Position numbers and translations under genes: made by a program | Notes under the pieces: model-generated | Databases searched by the model: none | Told to the model about the DNA's origin: nothing | The model's input: the letters and a program-made list of their open reading frames with translations, nothing else | Shown here: piece after piece, positions 26,259 to 35,446 of the stretch | Position numbering within the stretch: position 1 is the first letter of the stretch | How the letters are laid out: each line of letters starts with the position of its first letter | From: Prevotella sp902465605 | GTDB taxonomy: Bacteria; Bacteroidota; Bacteroidia; Bacteroidales; Bacteroidaceae | Assembly: GCA_902465605.1 (NCBI GenBank) | Contig: CABQNT010000005.1 | Coordinates: 62,001-126,000 of the forward strand | Direction of reading: 5' to 3' | DNA: 64,000 nt

Positions 26259-26423
26259 AATATGTTATATTAATTAATGTTATACTTGATAATTGCTTAA
26301 CTGTGTTCTCCGTTCATTCCCTCATCGTTGAAAAAAGCTATTTGGGAAACGGTGACAGGCTTCCATACTCTTCGGACTTGTCCTGTTGATGGAAAACACC
26401 GTTGGGAGAAATCCACAGCCATG

Positions 26424-27518
26424 TTAGTCTTTCTTATAATGTTTGTCGTAGAATCTCTTCTTCACGACTACACACTTAAATGTCTTTTTGCGAATCTGTA
26501 TTTCCAGTTCAGTACCTAATTTTGCATCAGGCTTGTTCACCAGAGCGAAGGCCACACTCTTATCCACGCTGATGGCATGGTAGCCAGTGGTTATCACTCC
26601 AACTTGCTGTCCATCCCTCAGAACGGCATAGCCATGACGAGGAATGGCCTTGTCTTGCAGCTCCAGACCGATTACTCTTTGTTTGACGCCTTCTTCTTTC
26701 TGCTTCACAATGGCCTCTTTGCCGATGAATTCTTCCTTATCCAGTTTGCAGAACATGCTCAATCCAGCCATAACTGGCGAAATCTCTGATGACAGTTCGT
26801 TGCCGTAAAGCGGCAATCCCACTTCGAAACGCAGGGTGTCGCGACAGCCAAGGCCACAGGGTACGCACCGCTTGCTCGCCATCAAGGCATCCCATGTATT
26901 AATAATGTACGCGTGAGAGCCGTAGATTTCAAATCCGTCCTCGCCCGTGTAGCCCGTGCGACTGATGATAACATTCTCACCATCAACATCTACTGTTTTC
27001 GCTGTATAGAACTGTAGGTCTTTGCAATCCAGGTGCAACACCTCTTTCATCACGGCTTCAGCCTCGGGTCCTTGCACGGCCAGCTGTCCATAATAGTCAG
27101 AGCAGTGGTCAATGGTTACATCAAAACCCTCGGCGTTTTCGCGCATCCAGGCCACATCCTTATCAATGTTGGCAGCGTTGAAGACGAGGAAAAACTCGTT
27201 TTCACCCATCTTGTAAACCAACAGGTCGTCCACCGTTCCACCGTCGGGGTAGAGCATCATGCCATAAAATACCTGATTGATGGGCGCACCTGCCACATCG
27301 TTGGTGAAGATGTGGTTGACATATCGTTCGGCATCTGCGCCTGTTATGTAAGCCTCGCCCATGTGTGATACGTCAAAAACGCCACAATGTTGGCGTACTG
27401 CCTGATGTTCTTCAATGATGGACGAGTACAGAATGGGCATCTCAAATCCTGCAAAGGGTTGCATCTGCGCACCCAATGCCACGTGTTTGTCGTACAAACA
27501 AGTTTTTTTATTTTCCAT
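26424..27518 (-). CDS. gcvT: Aminomethyltransferase, glycine cleavage T protein
   Basis: Transfers the methylene group from GcvH to tetrahydrofolate and releases ammonia. It has 364 residues with the folate-binding landmarks DVSHMGEA near 50, VQGPEAEAVM near 135, SRTGYTGEDGFEIY near 195 and GLGCRDTLRFE near 230. It lies in the same direction as lplA (94 bases upstream) and gcvH downstream. With the three other components and Lpd the pathway is complete within 21.8-28.6 kb. Confidence 0.96.
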   Translation of the reverse strand: MENKKTCLYDKHVALGAQMQPFAGFEMPILYSSIIEEHQAVRQHCGVFDVSHMGEAYITGADAERYVNHIFTNDVAGAPINQVFYGMMLYPDGGTVDDLLVYKMGENEFFLVFNAANIDKDVAWMRENAEGFDVTIDHCSDYYGQLAVQGPEAEAVMKEVLHLDCKDLQFYTAKTVDVDGENVIISRTGYTGEDGFEIYGSHAYIINTWDALMASKRCVPCGLGCRDTLRFEVGLPLYGNELSSEISPVMAGLSMFCKLDKEEFIGKEAIVKQKEEGVKQRVIGLELQDKAIPRHGYAVLRDGQQVGVITTGYHAISVDKSVAFALVNKPDAKLGTELEIQIRKKTFKCVVVKKRFYDKHYKKD

Positions 27519-27612
27519 GTTTTTGATGTTTAAGTGTAGATTTTTCGTATTTTGTTTTCATTTTTAAGCAGCTTGTTATTGGTGTCAAGTCAGGATGGTT
27601 GCAAGGCGGTTT

Positions 27613-28617
27613 TCATTCAGCCAATATCAAATCAAACAACTGTTGCTTCTTCAGATTTCTGATGATGTCGTCCAAACGGTCGGGCAGGGCGTTCGCAATA
27701 GCCTGGGCATTGTATGGAACATGGCGCAGCTTCTTAAGAATGCCGTTGTCCAGGTCGCCCGTCAGGAAGTAATCGCCCATGATGTTGGCCTCTTTGATGA
27801 CATCGTTTTTCAGTTCAAGTCGCACCTCCAATTCGCCAACACCTTCGATTCGTTTTTTGTGAACGATGGAGTAACGGGGATTGTTGCCGTATGTAAAATC
27901 GTCCGACAGATAGTCTTGTTCAATCTCTTCGATACCCTTCACGTCATCGGCTGTCAGGGTGATTGCCGACGAACACAGATGTTGGCGTGCAAAACGTTTA
28001 ACCTCTTCAAGAGTAAGCGTGGTGTGATCTTTGAGCAGAGCGATGTGCTGGCGAATGCTCTGCACCCCTTTGCTGATGAGTTTTTCTTGACTGGGCGTAA
28101 TGCTGGCCACCATGTTTTGTATATTGGTGTCGTATAGCATGGTGCCATGAACAATGCTTCGTCCCGGAACATGGTAGAATGCGTTGCCAGACACCTTTTT
28201 ATCGCCAATGAGAATGTCGTTGCGTCCACCCGAGTGCGCATCTACCCCCATGGCCTGAAGCATGTCTACCACGCGCTTGATGTATTGGCAGAATACCATG
28301 TTCACCTGGTCGTCGTGTGTGATGCAGGAGAACAGAATGCAGCCCTCGTCAACATAGATGCAGCCACCTCCGCTTTTTCGTCTGATGAGGTGGATGCCTT
28401 TTTCCTGACAATACTCAGTGTTTACTTCATTGTTGATGAGCTGGTTACGTCCGAACATCACCGTTGGCGGAACCTGCCACATGAAGAAACAATCCTCCGT
28501 ACTGTCAATATGTCGTGCGATATATTCTTCCATCGCCAGGTAGAAGCTGGTGAGTCTGTTAGGTTCTGATACTTCGACGTAGACCATTTGATTGTTTAGG
28601 TTTAAAGTTATCTGCAT
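27613..28617 (-). CDS. lplA: Lipoate-protein ligase A
   Basis: Activates free lipoate with ATP and attaches it to GcvH and other lipoyl proteins. It has 334 residues from the first ATG. Landmarks are the RRKSGGGCIYVDEGCILFS lipoate-binding segment near 75 and GDKKVSGNAFYHVPGRSIVHGTML with the catalytic Lys near 145. The first ATG is only one base from a good -7 element (28626-28619), so translation may really begin at the second Met (28587, MVYVEVSE). It heads the glycine cleavage run, so lipoate supply and demand are linked. Confidence 0.92.
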   Translation of the reverse strand: MQITLNLNNQMVYVEVSEPNRLTSFYLAMEEYIARHIDSTEDCFFMWQVPPTVMFGRNQLINNEVNTEYCQEKGIHLIRRKSGGGCIYVDEGCILFSCITHDDQVNMVFCQYIKRVVDMLQAMGVDAHSGGRNDILIGDKKVSGNAFYHVPGRSIVHGTMLYDTNIQNMVASITPSQEKLISKGVQSIRQHIALLKDHTTLTLEEVKRFARQHLCSSAITLTADDVKGIEEIEQDYLSDDFTYGNNPRYSIVHKKRIEGVGELEVRLELKNDVIKEANIMGDYFLTGDLDNGILKKLRHVPYNAQAIANALPDRLDDIIRNLKKQQLFDLILAE

Positions 28618-28618
28618 G

Positions 28619-28650
28619 CAAATATAATGAATTCTTGCAGATTAATTCAA
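28619..28650 (-). promoter_or_regulatory. Promoter of the lplA-gcv run
   Basis: Minus strand: TTG at 28650-28648, 21 bases, TATATTTG at 28626-28619. It nearly touches the first lplA ATG, which suggests either a leaderless message or a start at 28587. Confidence 0.5.
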
Positions 28651-29030
28651 GAAAATTGGATAAAAGTTTTTTCTATATATCCAATTAGCAAGTGTAAAAA
28701 TAATCATTAACCTAAAAGATTGCATTTTTTTGTGAGGAAAAGTATGAATGCTCCATTGATATTATGTGTACTATATTCTTAATCTGATAACTACATTTGC
28801 TGGTGTTGCGCATGAATTTCCGATTGCAGTACACTGTGCTTTTATAAACTTACCTTCATAATAAAGTGAAAAAAGGATGATGAATTTTCTTGACAAAGGT
28901 CGCTTCAATGCTTGGCGTATTTACAAACGACCTTGCCCTTGCTTTCAAATACGACGAGTATGAACAATATTTACAAGTAAAAGATAATCAATATATTGTG
29001 GTTTTCTGTAAAAGTTTTGCTCTATCTTTC

Positions 29031-29140
29031 AATGTTCTTTGAAGCCAAAAGCTATGCTATAAGCGTGTAATATGTATGCCTTTGGCGGGGTATTGCATGG
29101 TAATTGTTGGGTAAAAGTATGGTTCTTGTAGAAAAAATCA
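29031..29140. repeat. Degenerate 22-bp-period repeat
   Basis: ATG triplets recur at 29032, 29054, 29076, 29097 and 29119, a 22-22-21-22 spacing. Some units keep CTTTGG and TAAAAG at the same offsets as the clear arrays at 19.05 and 53.4 kb. Confidence 0.45.
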
Positions 29141-29233
29141 AGCGTTTTTGCCTACAAAATTGTTTTTTCATCAAAAATCATTGCTTGTTTGCTCCTTCCT
29201 TGCCTATTAATTTTTTCTAGAATTGAAGTTATG

Positions 29234-29258
29234 AAGGGCCATTTTAGAGGCCTTTTTT
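29234..29258 (+). terminator. Orphan terminator-like hairpin
   Basis: AAGGGCC, 8-base loop, GGCC, then six T on the + strand; one G is bulged. No + strand gene precedes it, so it may end an unannotated RNA or be chance. Confidence 0.4.
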
Positions 29259-29293
29259 GATGAAAATAACAGACAAACGTAGCGGAAACATTT

Positions 29294-29342
29294 CAGCGCA
29301 ATCGTGTGGACACAGGGTTTGTGCGTTCCTACGATTGCGCTG
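29294..29342. repeat. 12-bp perfect inverted repeat
   Basis: CAGCGCAATCGT at 29294-29305 and its exact complement at 29331-29342, with 25 bases between. GC-rich compared with its surroundings. There is no T-run on either strand. It lies 118 bases beyond the thrA stop. Confidence 0.6.
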
Positions 29343-29459
29343 GTATGAAAAAGGCGTAAGCTGGTCATTCACAATTTGTCATTCACCTCTCAGCATAAGC
29401 GTGCGATGATGACCGTGGCTCTCGCGATAGCTTGCGCAAGATGGCCGTCATGGTTTAGC

Positions 29460-31895
29460 CTAAATGTTGGCTATGGACATGATGTTGGCGAATACGCCTG
29501 CGGCTGTCACGTCGGCTCCGGCTCCATAGCCTTGTATCTGCATGGGGTAGTCTTTGTAACGCTCGGTGGTGAGCAGTACGATGTTGTTACTGCCCTCGAG
29601 GTTGTAGAAAGGATGCTGCCGGTCAACGGCTTGCAGGGCCACTTGCATGTGTCCATGCTCCATGGAGGCCACGAACCGCCATCTTTGGCCTTGTTCTTCC
29701 AGCCGCTTTCGGCGGGCATCGAAGTCGGCATCCAAGAGAGGTAAGCGTTTCCAGAAGTCGTCCAGACTGCCTTCAAAATAGTCGGCTGGCACAAACAGAT
29801 GCTTCTCCACGTCTTTTTGTTCCGCCTTGTAGCCAGCCTCTCGCGTCAGGATTACCAACTTTCGGATGACATCCTTGCCGCTCAAGTCGATGCGTGGGTC
29901 GGGTTCGCTGTAGCCTTCAGCCTGTGCGCGGCGTACGGTTTCTGAGAACGGAACGTCGGCGGAGAGTTCGTTGAAGATAAAATTGAGCGTGCCACTCAGC
30001 ACAGCTTCAATCTTCAAGATTTTGTCTCCCGAGTTGCGCAGGTCGTTGATGGTGCCGATAATGGGCAATCCGGCACCGACGTTGGTTTCGTATCTGAACT
30101 TTACACCCCGCATTACGGCCGTTTGTTTCAGTGTCAAGTATTCGTTGTAAGGTGAGGATGCGGCTATCTTGTTGGCTGCCACCACGCTGATGTTATGCTC
30201 GAGAAAGGTTTGATAGAGTGCGGCAATCTCTTCACTGGCGGTGCAATCGACGAACACGGAGTTGAAAATGTTCATGTTGAGGATATGGTCGCGCAGGGCA
30301 GAGGGTGAGCTGAGGTCAGATTCTTTCAACGCTTCCCTATAATTGTTCAGGTCAATGCCGTCACGACTGTAAATGGCACGTTTTGACGAAGCGATGCCTA
30401 CGACGTTGAGTTTGAGCTGCGAATGGCGTTTCAATTCTTCATATTGAGTCCGAATCTGTTCGATGAGCTTGCCGCCCACGGTACCTATTCCGCAGATAAA
30501 CAGGTTCAGTACCTTGTATTCTGACAGGAAAAACGAGTCGTGCAGCACGTTCAGCGCCTTGCGAAGGTACACTGCTTCGATGACCACCGATATGTTGGTT
30601 TCGCTGGAACCCTGTGCGAAGGCAATCACGCTGATGCCCGATCGGCCGAGCGTTTCAAAGAGTTTGGCGGCTATTCCCGGCAGGTGTCTCATGTTTTCTC
30701 CTACGATGGCGATGGTAGCCAAGCCTTTCTGTGCTTTCATGGAGAACATGGCACCTGTCTGAATTTCTTTGGCAAACTCTTCGTTGAGCACCTTAACAGC
30801 TTCTTCGGCATCCTTTTCCTGTACGCCAATGCTGGTAGAATTCTCGGAAGAAGCCTGACTGACCAGGAACACGGAGATGCCCTTGTCGGCCAGAGCTGTG
30901 AAGATGCGTCGGTTTACACCAATCACGCCCACCATGGAGAGGCCGCTCACATTGATGAGTGCCGTGCCTTTGATGCTGGATATGCCCTTGATGGGCTTGC
31001 CGTCGTTGGCTATTTGGGCTTTGATAATGGTGCCTTCGCCATCTGGGTCGAACGTGTTTTTCACCTTGATGGGGATGTTCTTGACGCACACGGGGTAGAT
31101 GGTTGGTGGATAAACCACTTTGGCGCCGAAGTTACATAGCTCCATAGCCTCGATGTAGCTCAACTCGTTGATGGTGTAAGCGGCCTTGATGACCTTCGGA
31201 TCGGCCGTCATGAATCCGTTGACATCGGTCCATATCTCCAATATCTCCGCGTTCAATGCCGCTGCGATGATGGATGCTGTGTAGTCTGACCCTCCTCGTC
31301 CGAGGTTGGTGATCTCGTTGGTATTCTTGTCTTGACTGATGAAACCCGGCACGAGGGAGATGCGGGGGAGGGTGGCAAATGTGTGTTTAACCAGTTTGTA
31401 GGTGAGTTGACTGTCCAGTGTGTGCTTGTCATGCTTGCGCTCGGTCTTGATAAATTCGCGAGCATCGTACCATTTAGCGCCTTTGATGAACGTGGCGACG
31501 ACTTTCGAACTCAACCGTTCGCCATAGCTCACGATGGCGTCTTGCGTCTTCCGACTTAAATCATGAATGAGATAAACACCGAAGTAAATGGATCTTAGTT
31601 GTTCAAACAGCGCATCTACGGTATTGAACAACTCTTCTCGCCGCGCAGTGTCGGTGATGATGGTGTCAATGAGTTTGTGGTGCCTGTCTACCATCTCGCT
31701 GAACTGTTGTTTCCATTCGTCATCACCTTGCAAGGCCTGTTGGGCGGTTGCAAGCAATTGGTCGGTGATGCCTCCCAAGGCACTAACCACCACAACCACC
31801 GGTTGCTGCTTGGCAGTTTGTTCTACGATTCTTTTCAAGGAGCGGATGCTCTTGACGGAACCCACGGATGTTCCGCCGAATTTCAATACTTTCAT
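29460..31895 (-). CDS. thrA: Bifunctional aspartate kinase / homoserine dehydrogenase I
   Basis: Catalyses the first and third steps of the aspartate route to threonine and methionine. It has 811 residues. The aspartokinase domain (1 to about 290) starts MKVLKFGGTSVGS and includes GRGGSDYTAS. ACT regulatory domains (about 310-460), with GVIGVNRRIFTALADKGISV, are the likely site of threonine feedback. The homoserine dehydrogenase domain (about 465-811) has the NAD-binding FICGIGTVGG, the AANKIA and GAGLPIIGTINDL segments and SGTLNFIFNE. The open frame continues 108 codons upstream, but the ATG at 31895 fits the family exactly. No thrB or thrC follows. Confidence 0.96.
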   Translation of the reverse strand: MKVLKFGGTSVGSVKSIRSLKRIVEQTAKQQPVVVVVSALGGITDQLLATAQQALQGDDEWKQQFSEMVDRHHKLIDTIITDTARREELFNTVDALFEQLRSIYFGVYLIHDLSRKTQDAIVSYGERLSSKVVATFIKGAKWYDAREFIKTERKHDKHTLDSQLTYKLVKHTFATLPRISLVPGFISQDKNTNEITNLGRGGSDYTASIIAAALNAEILEIWTDVNGFMTADPKVIKAAYTINELSYIEAMELCNFGAKVVYPPTIYPVCVKNIPIKVKNTFDPDGEGTIIKAQIANDGKPIKGISSIKGTALINVSGLSMVGVIGVNRRIFTALADKGISVFLVSQASSENSTSIGVQEKDAEEAVKVLNEEFAKEIQTGAMFSMKAQKGLATIAIVGENMRHLPGIAAKLFETLGRSGISVIAFAQGSSETNISVVIEAVYLRKALNVLHDSFFLSEYKVLNLFICGIGTVGGKLIEQIRTQYEELKRHSQLKLNVVGIASSKRAIYSRDGIDLNNYREALKESDLSSPSALRDHILNMNIFNSVFVDCTASEEIAALYQTFLEHNISVVAANKIAASSPYNEYLTLKQTAVMRGVKFRYETNVGAGLPIIGTINDLRNSGDKILKIEAVLSGTLNFIFNELSADVPFSETVRRAQAEGYSEPDPRIDLSGKDVIRKLVILTREAGYKAEQKDVEKHLFVPADYFEGSLDDFWKRLPLLDADFDARRKRLEEQGQRWRFVASMEHGHMQVALQAVDRQHPFYNLEGSNNIVLLTTERYKDYPMQIQGYGAGADVTAAGVFANIMSIANI

Positions 31896-31906
31896 TTTAC
31901 TGTTTT

Positions 31907-32029
31907 TTAATGTTTTATGCCACCCGACAAAAGTGGTTTTGATGATTTGTTGATTTCGCTTCTCAGCATTACGAACAGAAACGTGGGCGTTATCCAGCCT
32001 ACAACGATGGTAAACACCTTGGGTTTCAT
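31907..32029 (-). CDS. 40-aa membrane-type upstream ORF in the thrA leader
   Basis: A 40-codon ORF, in a different frame from thrA, that ends 11 bases before its ATG. It encodes one hydrophobic helix (about residues 5-22, TIVVGWITPTFLFVML) after MKPK and a basic tail. It begins about 30 bases after the likely transcription start set by the -7 element at 32070-32063, so it would be the first ORF of the thrA message. Thr and Ile codons occur but are not clustered enough to claim classical attenuation. It could be a small membrane protein or a translational regulator. Confidence 0.45.
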   Translation of the reverse strand: MKPKVFTIVVGWITPTFLFVMLRSEINKSSKPLLSGGIKH

Positions 32030-32062
32030 GCCTCATCATGCTGCGAAGTCGATATTTGGTTG

Positions 32063-32070
32063 CAAAAGTA
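32063..32070 (-). promoter_or_regulatory. -7 element upstream of thrA
   Basis: TACTTTTG on the minus strand (32070-32063). No -33 match was seen at the usual distance. It implies a leader of about 160 bases before thrA. Confidence 0.45.
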
Positions 32071-32255
32071 CGAAAAAACTTTGAATGGCTTGTCATGCAA
32101 CATTGATTTCCCTTCGATGGGCATGAACTTTGAAAAGAGCTGGTTTTTAATCTGAAAAATGCTTGGGTAGCTGAAAAAAAAGTACTTATTTTGCAAATAA
32201 ATAAGGTGTTTTGTGACATCCTTTTTTGTCGAAAATCTACAAAATTTCTTCATTC

Positions 32256-33863
32256 ATGATCAAAGAATTTCAAATCAGACTGCTTCCTCAGCATGCTCAT
32301 TCCGAGCAATCCATCATTGAATATCTGGCCAAAGAAAAGGGAATGGATGCCCGAACGGTGAAGCATGTGCGGGTGTTGAAACGGTCTGTTGACGCGCGGC
32401 AGCGAACGGTGTATGTGAATCTTTGTTTGAGAGTGTACATCAATGAGTTGCCGCAGGATGAGGAATTCGTTAGGACTGTCTATCCGGATGTGTCCCAAAA
32501 GCCGCGCGTCATCGTGGTGGGAGCTGGTCCGGCGGGACTTTTTGCCGCACTTCGTTTGATTGAAGAGGGCTTCAAACCCGTGGTCATCGAGCGGGGTAAG
32601 AATGTCAGGGAGCGCAAGAAAGACCTCGCCCTGATTACCAAGACGCAGAAGGTTGATGCTGAAAGCAACTATTGTTTTGGTGAAGGTGGCGCCGGTGCGT
32701 ATTCGGATGGCAAACTGTATACACGCTCGAAGAAGCGTGGTTCGGTTGAGAAAATTCTCAATGTGTTTTGCCAACACGGTGCTTCAACCTCGATCTTGGC
32801 CGATGCGCATCCGCATATCGGTACGGACAAGTTGCCGAAGGTCATTGAAAACATGCGCAATACCATCATCAACAGTGGGGGAGAGGTGCATTTTGAAACT
32901 AAGATGACGGCTTTCTTGCTGTCTGCCGATGGGAATGAGGTGCTGGGCGTTGAAGCCGTTCGGTTGTCTTCGGGTCAGGAAGTTACGTTCAAAGGACCGG
33001 TCATCCTGGCCACCGGACACAGTGCGCGTGACGTATATCGATATTTGAGTGGTGCTAAAATAGAAATCGAACCGAAAGGATTGGCGGTAGGAGTACGCTT
33101 GGAACATCCTTCAATGTTGATCGATCAGATACAATATCATGACAAGCGCGGACGAGGAAAGTATCTTCCTGCGGCCGAATATTCATTTGTCAGTCAGGTG
33201 GAGGGACGTGGCGTTTACTCGTTCTGCATGTGTCCGGGTGGCTTTGTCATCCCTTCAGCCACGGGTCCGAAGCAGATAGTAGTGAACGGAATGAGCCCCA
33301 GTAACCGCGGTACGAAGTGGTCGAATGCGGGCATGGTGGTGGAATTGCATCCTGAAGATGTTCGCCAGGCAGGCATGTTGATGCCCAATGACAGTGAAAT
33401 ACTGAATGATGATTTGGTGATGATGCAGTTGCAGGAACAATTGGAATATACTTGTTGGTTGCAGGGAAATAGGCAACAAACTGCTCCGGCGCAGCGAATG
33501 GCTGACTTTGTGAACGGCAAATTGTCATACGACTTGCCGGCATCCAGTTATGCTCCCGGCTTAATGAGCAGTCCACTTCACTTTTGGATGCCACCATTTA
33601 TCGCCCATCGTTTGCAAGAAGGCTTCAAGAAGTTTGGGCAGATGAGCCGTGGTTTCCTGACCAATGAAGCCGTCGTGATAGCCGTTGAGACGCGAACATC
33701 GTCGCCCGTGCGTATTCTCCGCGACCGCGAAACGCTGCAACATGTTCGCATTCGTGGCCTCTTTCCTTGTGGAGAAGGCGCTGGCTATGCAGGTGGAATC
33801 GTCTCTGCCGGCATCGATGGTGAGCGATGTGCTGAGAGCTGCGCTGGGTATCTGTCTAAGTGA
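32256..33863 (+). CDS. NAD(P)/FAD-dependent oxidoreductase (COG2509-like)
   Basis: A 535-residue flavoprotein. The first 80 residues or so form a small alpha/beta domain typical of this family. The dinucleotide-binding loop VVGAGPAGLFAA is at about 87-98, followed by ERGKNVRERKKD; FGEGGAGAYSDGKLY near 145 and LATGHSARDVY near 255 are further flavoprotein landmarks, and the C-terminus ends GEGAGYAGGIVSAGIDG. The substrate is not known. The start at 32256 (MIKEFQIRLL) was chosen over the upstream in-frame codon because it fits the domain start. Confidence 0.88.
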   Translation: MIKEFQIRLLPQHAHSEQSIIEYLAKEKGMDARTVKHVRVLKRSVDARQRTVYVNLCLRVYINELPQDEEFVRTVYPDVSQKPRVIVVGAGPAGLFAALRLIEEGFKPVVIERGKNVRERKKDLALITKTQKVDAESNYCFGEGGAGAYSDGKLYTRSKKRGSVEKILNVFCQHGASTSILADAHPHIGTDKLPKVIENMRNTIINSGGEVHFETKMTAFLLSADGNEVLGVEAVRLSSGQEVTFKGPVILATGHSARDVYRYLSGAKIEIEPKGLAVGVRLEHPSMLIDQIQYHDKRGRGKYLPAAEYSFVSQVEGRGVYSFCMCPGGFVIPSATGPKQIVVNGMSPSNRGTKWSNAGMVVELHPEDVRQAGMLMPNDSEILNDDLVMMQLQEQLEYTCWLQGNRQQTAPAQRMADFVNGKLSYDLPASSYAPGLMSSPLHFWMPPFIAHRLQEGFKKFGQMSRGFLTNEAVVIAVETRTSSPVRILRDRETLQHVRIRGLFPCGEGAGYAGGIVSAGIDGERCAESCAGYLSK

Positions 33864-33899
33864 CAAACGTGTTGATATTTTTTGTGGGAATAAAATAAG

Positions 33900-33933
33900 A
33901 AACGGACGTGCCGCCAGATGGACACGTCCGTTT
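33900..33933. terminator. Terminator hairpin between convergent genes
   Basis: A perfect stem (AACGGACGTG at 33901-33910 with CACGTCCGTT at 33923-33932) lies between the flavoprotein and secreted-protein stop codons. Short T/A flanks on both sides suit bidirectional use. Confidence 0.7.
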
Positions 33934-33980
33934 GATGTATTTGCTAATCAAATAATTGATTTCTAGTTTCAGCGCATGGT

Positions 33981-35228
33981 TTATCTGTTGATAAACTTCT
34001 TACCGTTTTGTATGACAACACCCTTATATGTCTTGTCAACACGCTGGCCAGCGAGGTTATACATCGGCGCATTGTCGTTAAGAGTCTTGTTCTCTGCATT
34101 TAAGTTGTCAATACCAGTCGTTGTATCGATGCTAATAATCGTAATCTGATAATTGCCTCTAAACATGCTGACAATACCTTTGACGGTTTTGTTATTAGTT
34201 CCTACCAACGAAGCAAGATCATTATAAGCGTCTAAATGGAAGCCGTTAAACAGTTGAATCTTTTGATCTCCGACGTGGGCATAGTAGTTGGTGTACTGTC
34301 CGGACTGTTCGCTTTTAATTTCAGCACCTTCAATTTGAACCAAATCAGACATGTTATCTTTAGCTTGGTCTATGGTGATTGATTTTGGTGTGGCAGCTTG
34401 TCCTTTCGTAATTGTTAATTTGTCAGCATTAGTACCATCGGCTTTCTTACCTTCAGGAGTATTGTTATATATGTCATATAATAGTACAACCTCACCGTTT
34501 AGTATGTCATTTGTTTCCAAATCAAGGCCTGCGTTGAAGAGCATCAGTGCACCACTATGGTCACGAATGAAAATTTGCGTATTGCCTTTGTTAGAGGTCC
34601 ATTTGTACAACACTTGCGCATCTTTCAAGGTTAGTTTGGCAACTGTTTTTGCAGGTAGTGCCTTAAATGCAGCTATGTCTGCAGCTGTTTTGATTTCTGG
34701 ATCTGGATTAGGATCTGGAGTTGGTGTTACCTCACCACTTTCGGTAGAGATAACCATGGCGTCAAAGTCAAATTGACCTGCCTTGCCTGGATCAGTACCT
34801 AAAGTAACATCATCACCAACAGTGAATGTAACTTCTTTCACCGCAGTAGAGTTTGTCCACGTAAGAGTTTTGGCAGCCACATCGGCAGTCATTTCTCCAA
34901 CGCTTGGTGTGACGTTACTCCAACGTCTCAAACCCTGCTTTGAGATGTTAAATACTATTTGTTTGAAATCATTCCCTGCAATTGTTAATTTGTTTTTGGC
35001 ATACAATCGCACATCTTTTAATTTAGCGTTTTGTGTGGGTTGAGTTGTCCCATCTTCTTTCGTGGCAGTAAGGGTATAGCCTTGTGCAGTAAGGGTGAAG
35101 CCTGCATCAGTTTTTGTGATTGAAAGATCTTTGAAGTTAAGCGTTACATCAGCCGCAGAAATAAAGGTGTTGCAGCATAACATGAGGAAACTCATTACTG
35201 AAATGCGTAAAATTTTGTTCATACTCAA
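33981..35228 (-). CDS. Secreted OB-fold-like protein with Bacteroidota C-terminal sorting tail
   Basis: A 415-residue exported protein. The signal peptide ends near residue 25 (FISAA). The first half (about 26-165) is a beta-rich domain of unknown family; a Pro/Asp linker (TPTPDPNPDPE) follows; the second half (about 180-370) resembles the OB-fold domains of secreted Bacteroidota proteins, with strands such as QIFIRDHSGALMLF and NGEVVLLYDIY. The end, NLAGQRVDKTYKGVVIQNGKK, matches the C-terminal domain common on exported Prevotella proteins. Function unknown. A -7 element TAACTTTG lies at 35274-35267 on the minus strand. Confidence 0.75.
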   Translation of the reverse strand: MSMNKILRISVMSFLMLCCNTFISAADVTLNFKDLSITKTDAGFTLTAQGYTLTATKEDGTTQPTQNAKLKDVRLYAKNKLTIAGNDFKQIVFNISKQGLRRWSNVTPSVGEMTADVAAKTLTWTNSTAVKEVTFTVGDDVTLGTDPGKAGQFDFDAMVISTESGEVTPTPDPNPDPEIKTAADIAAFKALPAKTVAKLTLKDAQVLYKWTSNKGNTQIFIRDHSGALMLFNAGLDLETNDILNGEVVLLYDIYNNTPEGKKADGTNADKLTITKGQAATPKSITIDQAKDNMSDLVQIEGAEIKSEQSGQYTNYYAHVGDQKIQLFNGFHLDAYNDLASLVGTNNKTVKGIVSMFRGNYQITIISIDTTTGIDNLNAENKTLNDNAPMYNLAGQRVDKTYKGVVIQNGKKFINR

Positions 35229-35409
35229 TAATTTTTAAAGTTAGTTTATAAGTTATTTAGTTGGAGCAAAGTTACAAAATATACTCGATATTGATGTTTT
35301 TCTATATATTAATTTTTTGTGACAACACGTCTTTTTAATAGTTTAAATGATTGCTGCTTTCAGTTTATTGTTGACTGATTGTTAAATATTGAACTTTTTA
35401 GGGGTAAAA

Positions 35410-35441
35410 TTTGTTATTGTCAATCTTAAACGTTATATTTG
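35410..35441 (+). promoter_or_regulatory. Promoter of the candidate small RNA
   Basis: TTTG at 35410-35413, 20 bases, TATATTTG at 35434-35441: a full consensus promoter with no protein gene after it on this strand. Confidence 0.65.
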
Positions 35442-35446
35442 TCACA

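Larger units (their letters stand above)
28651..29459. other. 809-bp intergenic region between thrA and lplA
   Basis: No protein gene was found. It holds a 22-base periodicity (29031-29140), a + strand terminator-like hairpin with no + strand gene before it (29234-29258) and a 12-bp perfect inverted repeat (29294-29342), each listed separately. A lone TACATTTG lies at 28792-28799 on the + strand. Confidence 0.55.

Noticed and set aside
28618..28800. Glycine riboswitch before the gcv run
   Set aside because: I looked for the paired aptamer pattern ahead of lplA and between gcvT and gcvH and saw nothing convincing.
6834..28896. A 17-base match (TTTGTCAAGAAAATTCA at about 6834, reversed near 28.88 kb)
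   Set aside because: In AT-rich DNA of this length one such match is expected by chance; no further similarity continues on either side.
31896..32219. 108-codon in-frame extension of thrA toward the upstream side
   Set aside because: Known ThrA proteins begin MKVLKFGGTS, which is at 31895; the extension has no family similarity and covers the -7 element.
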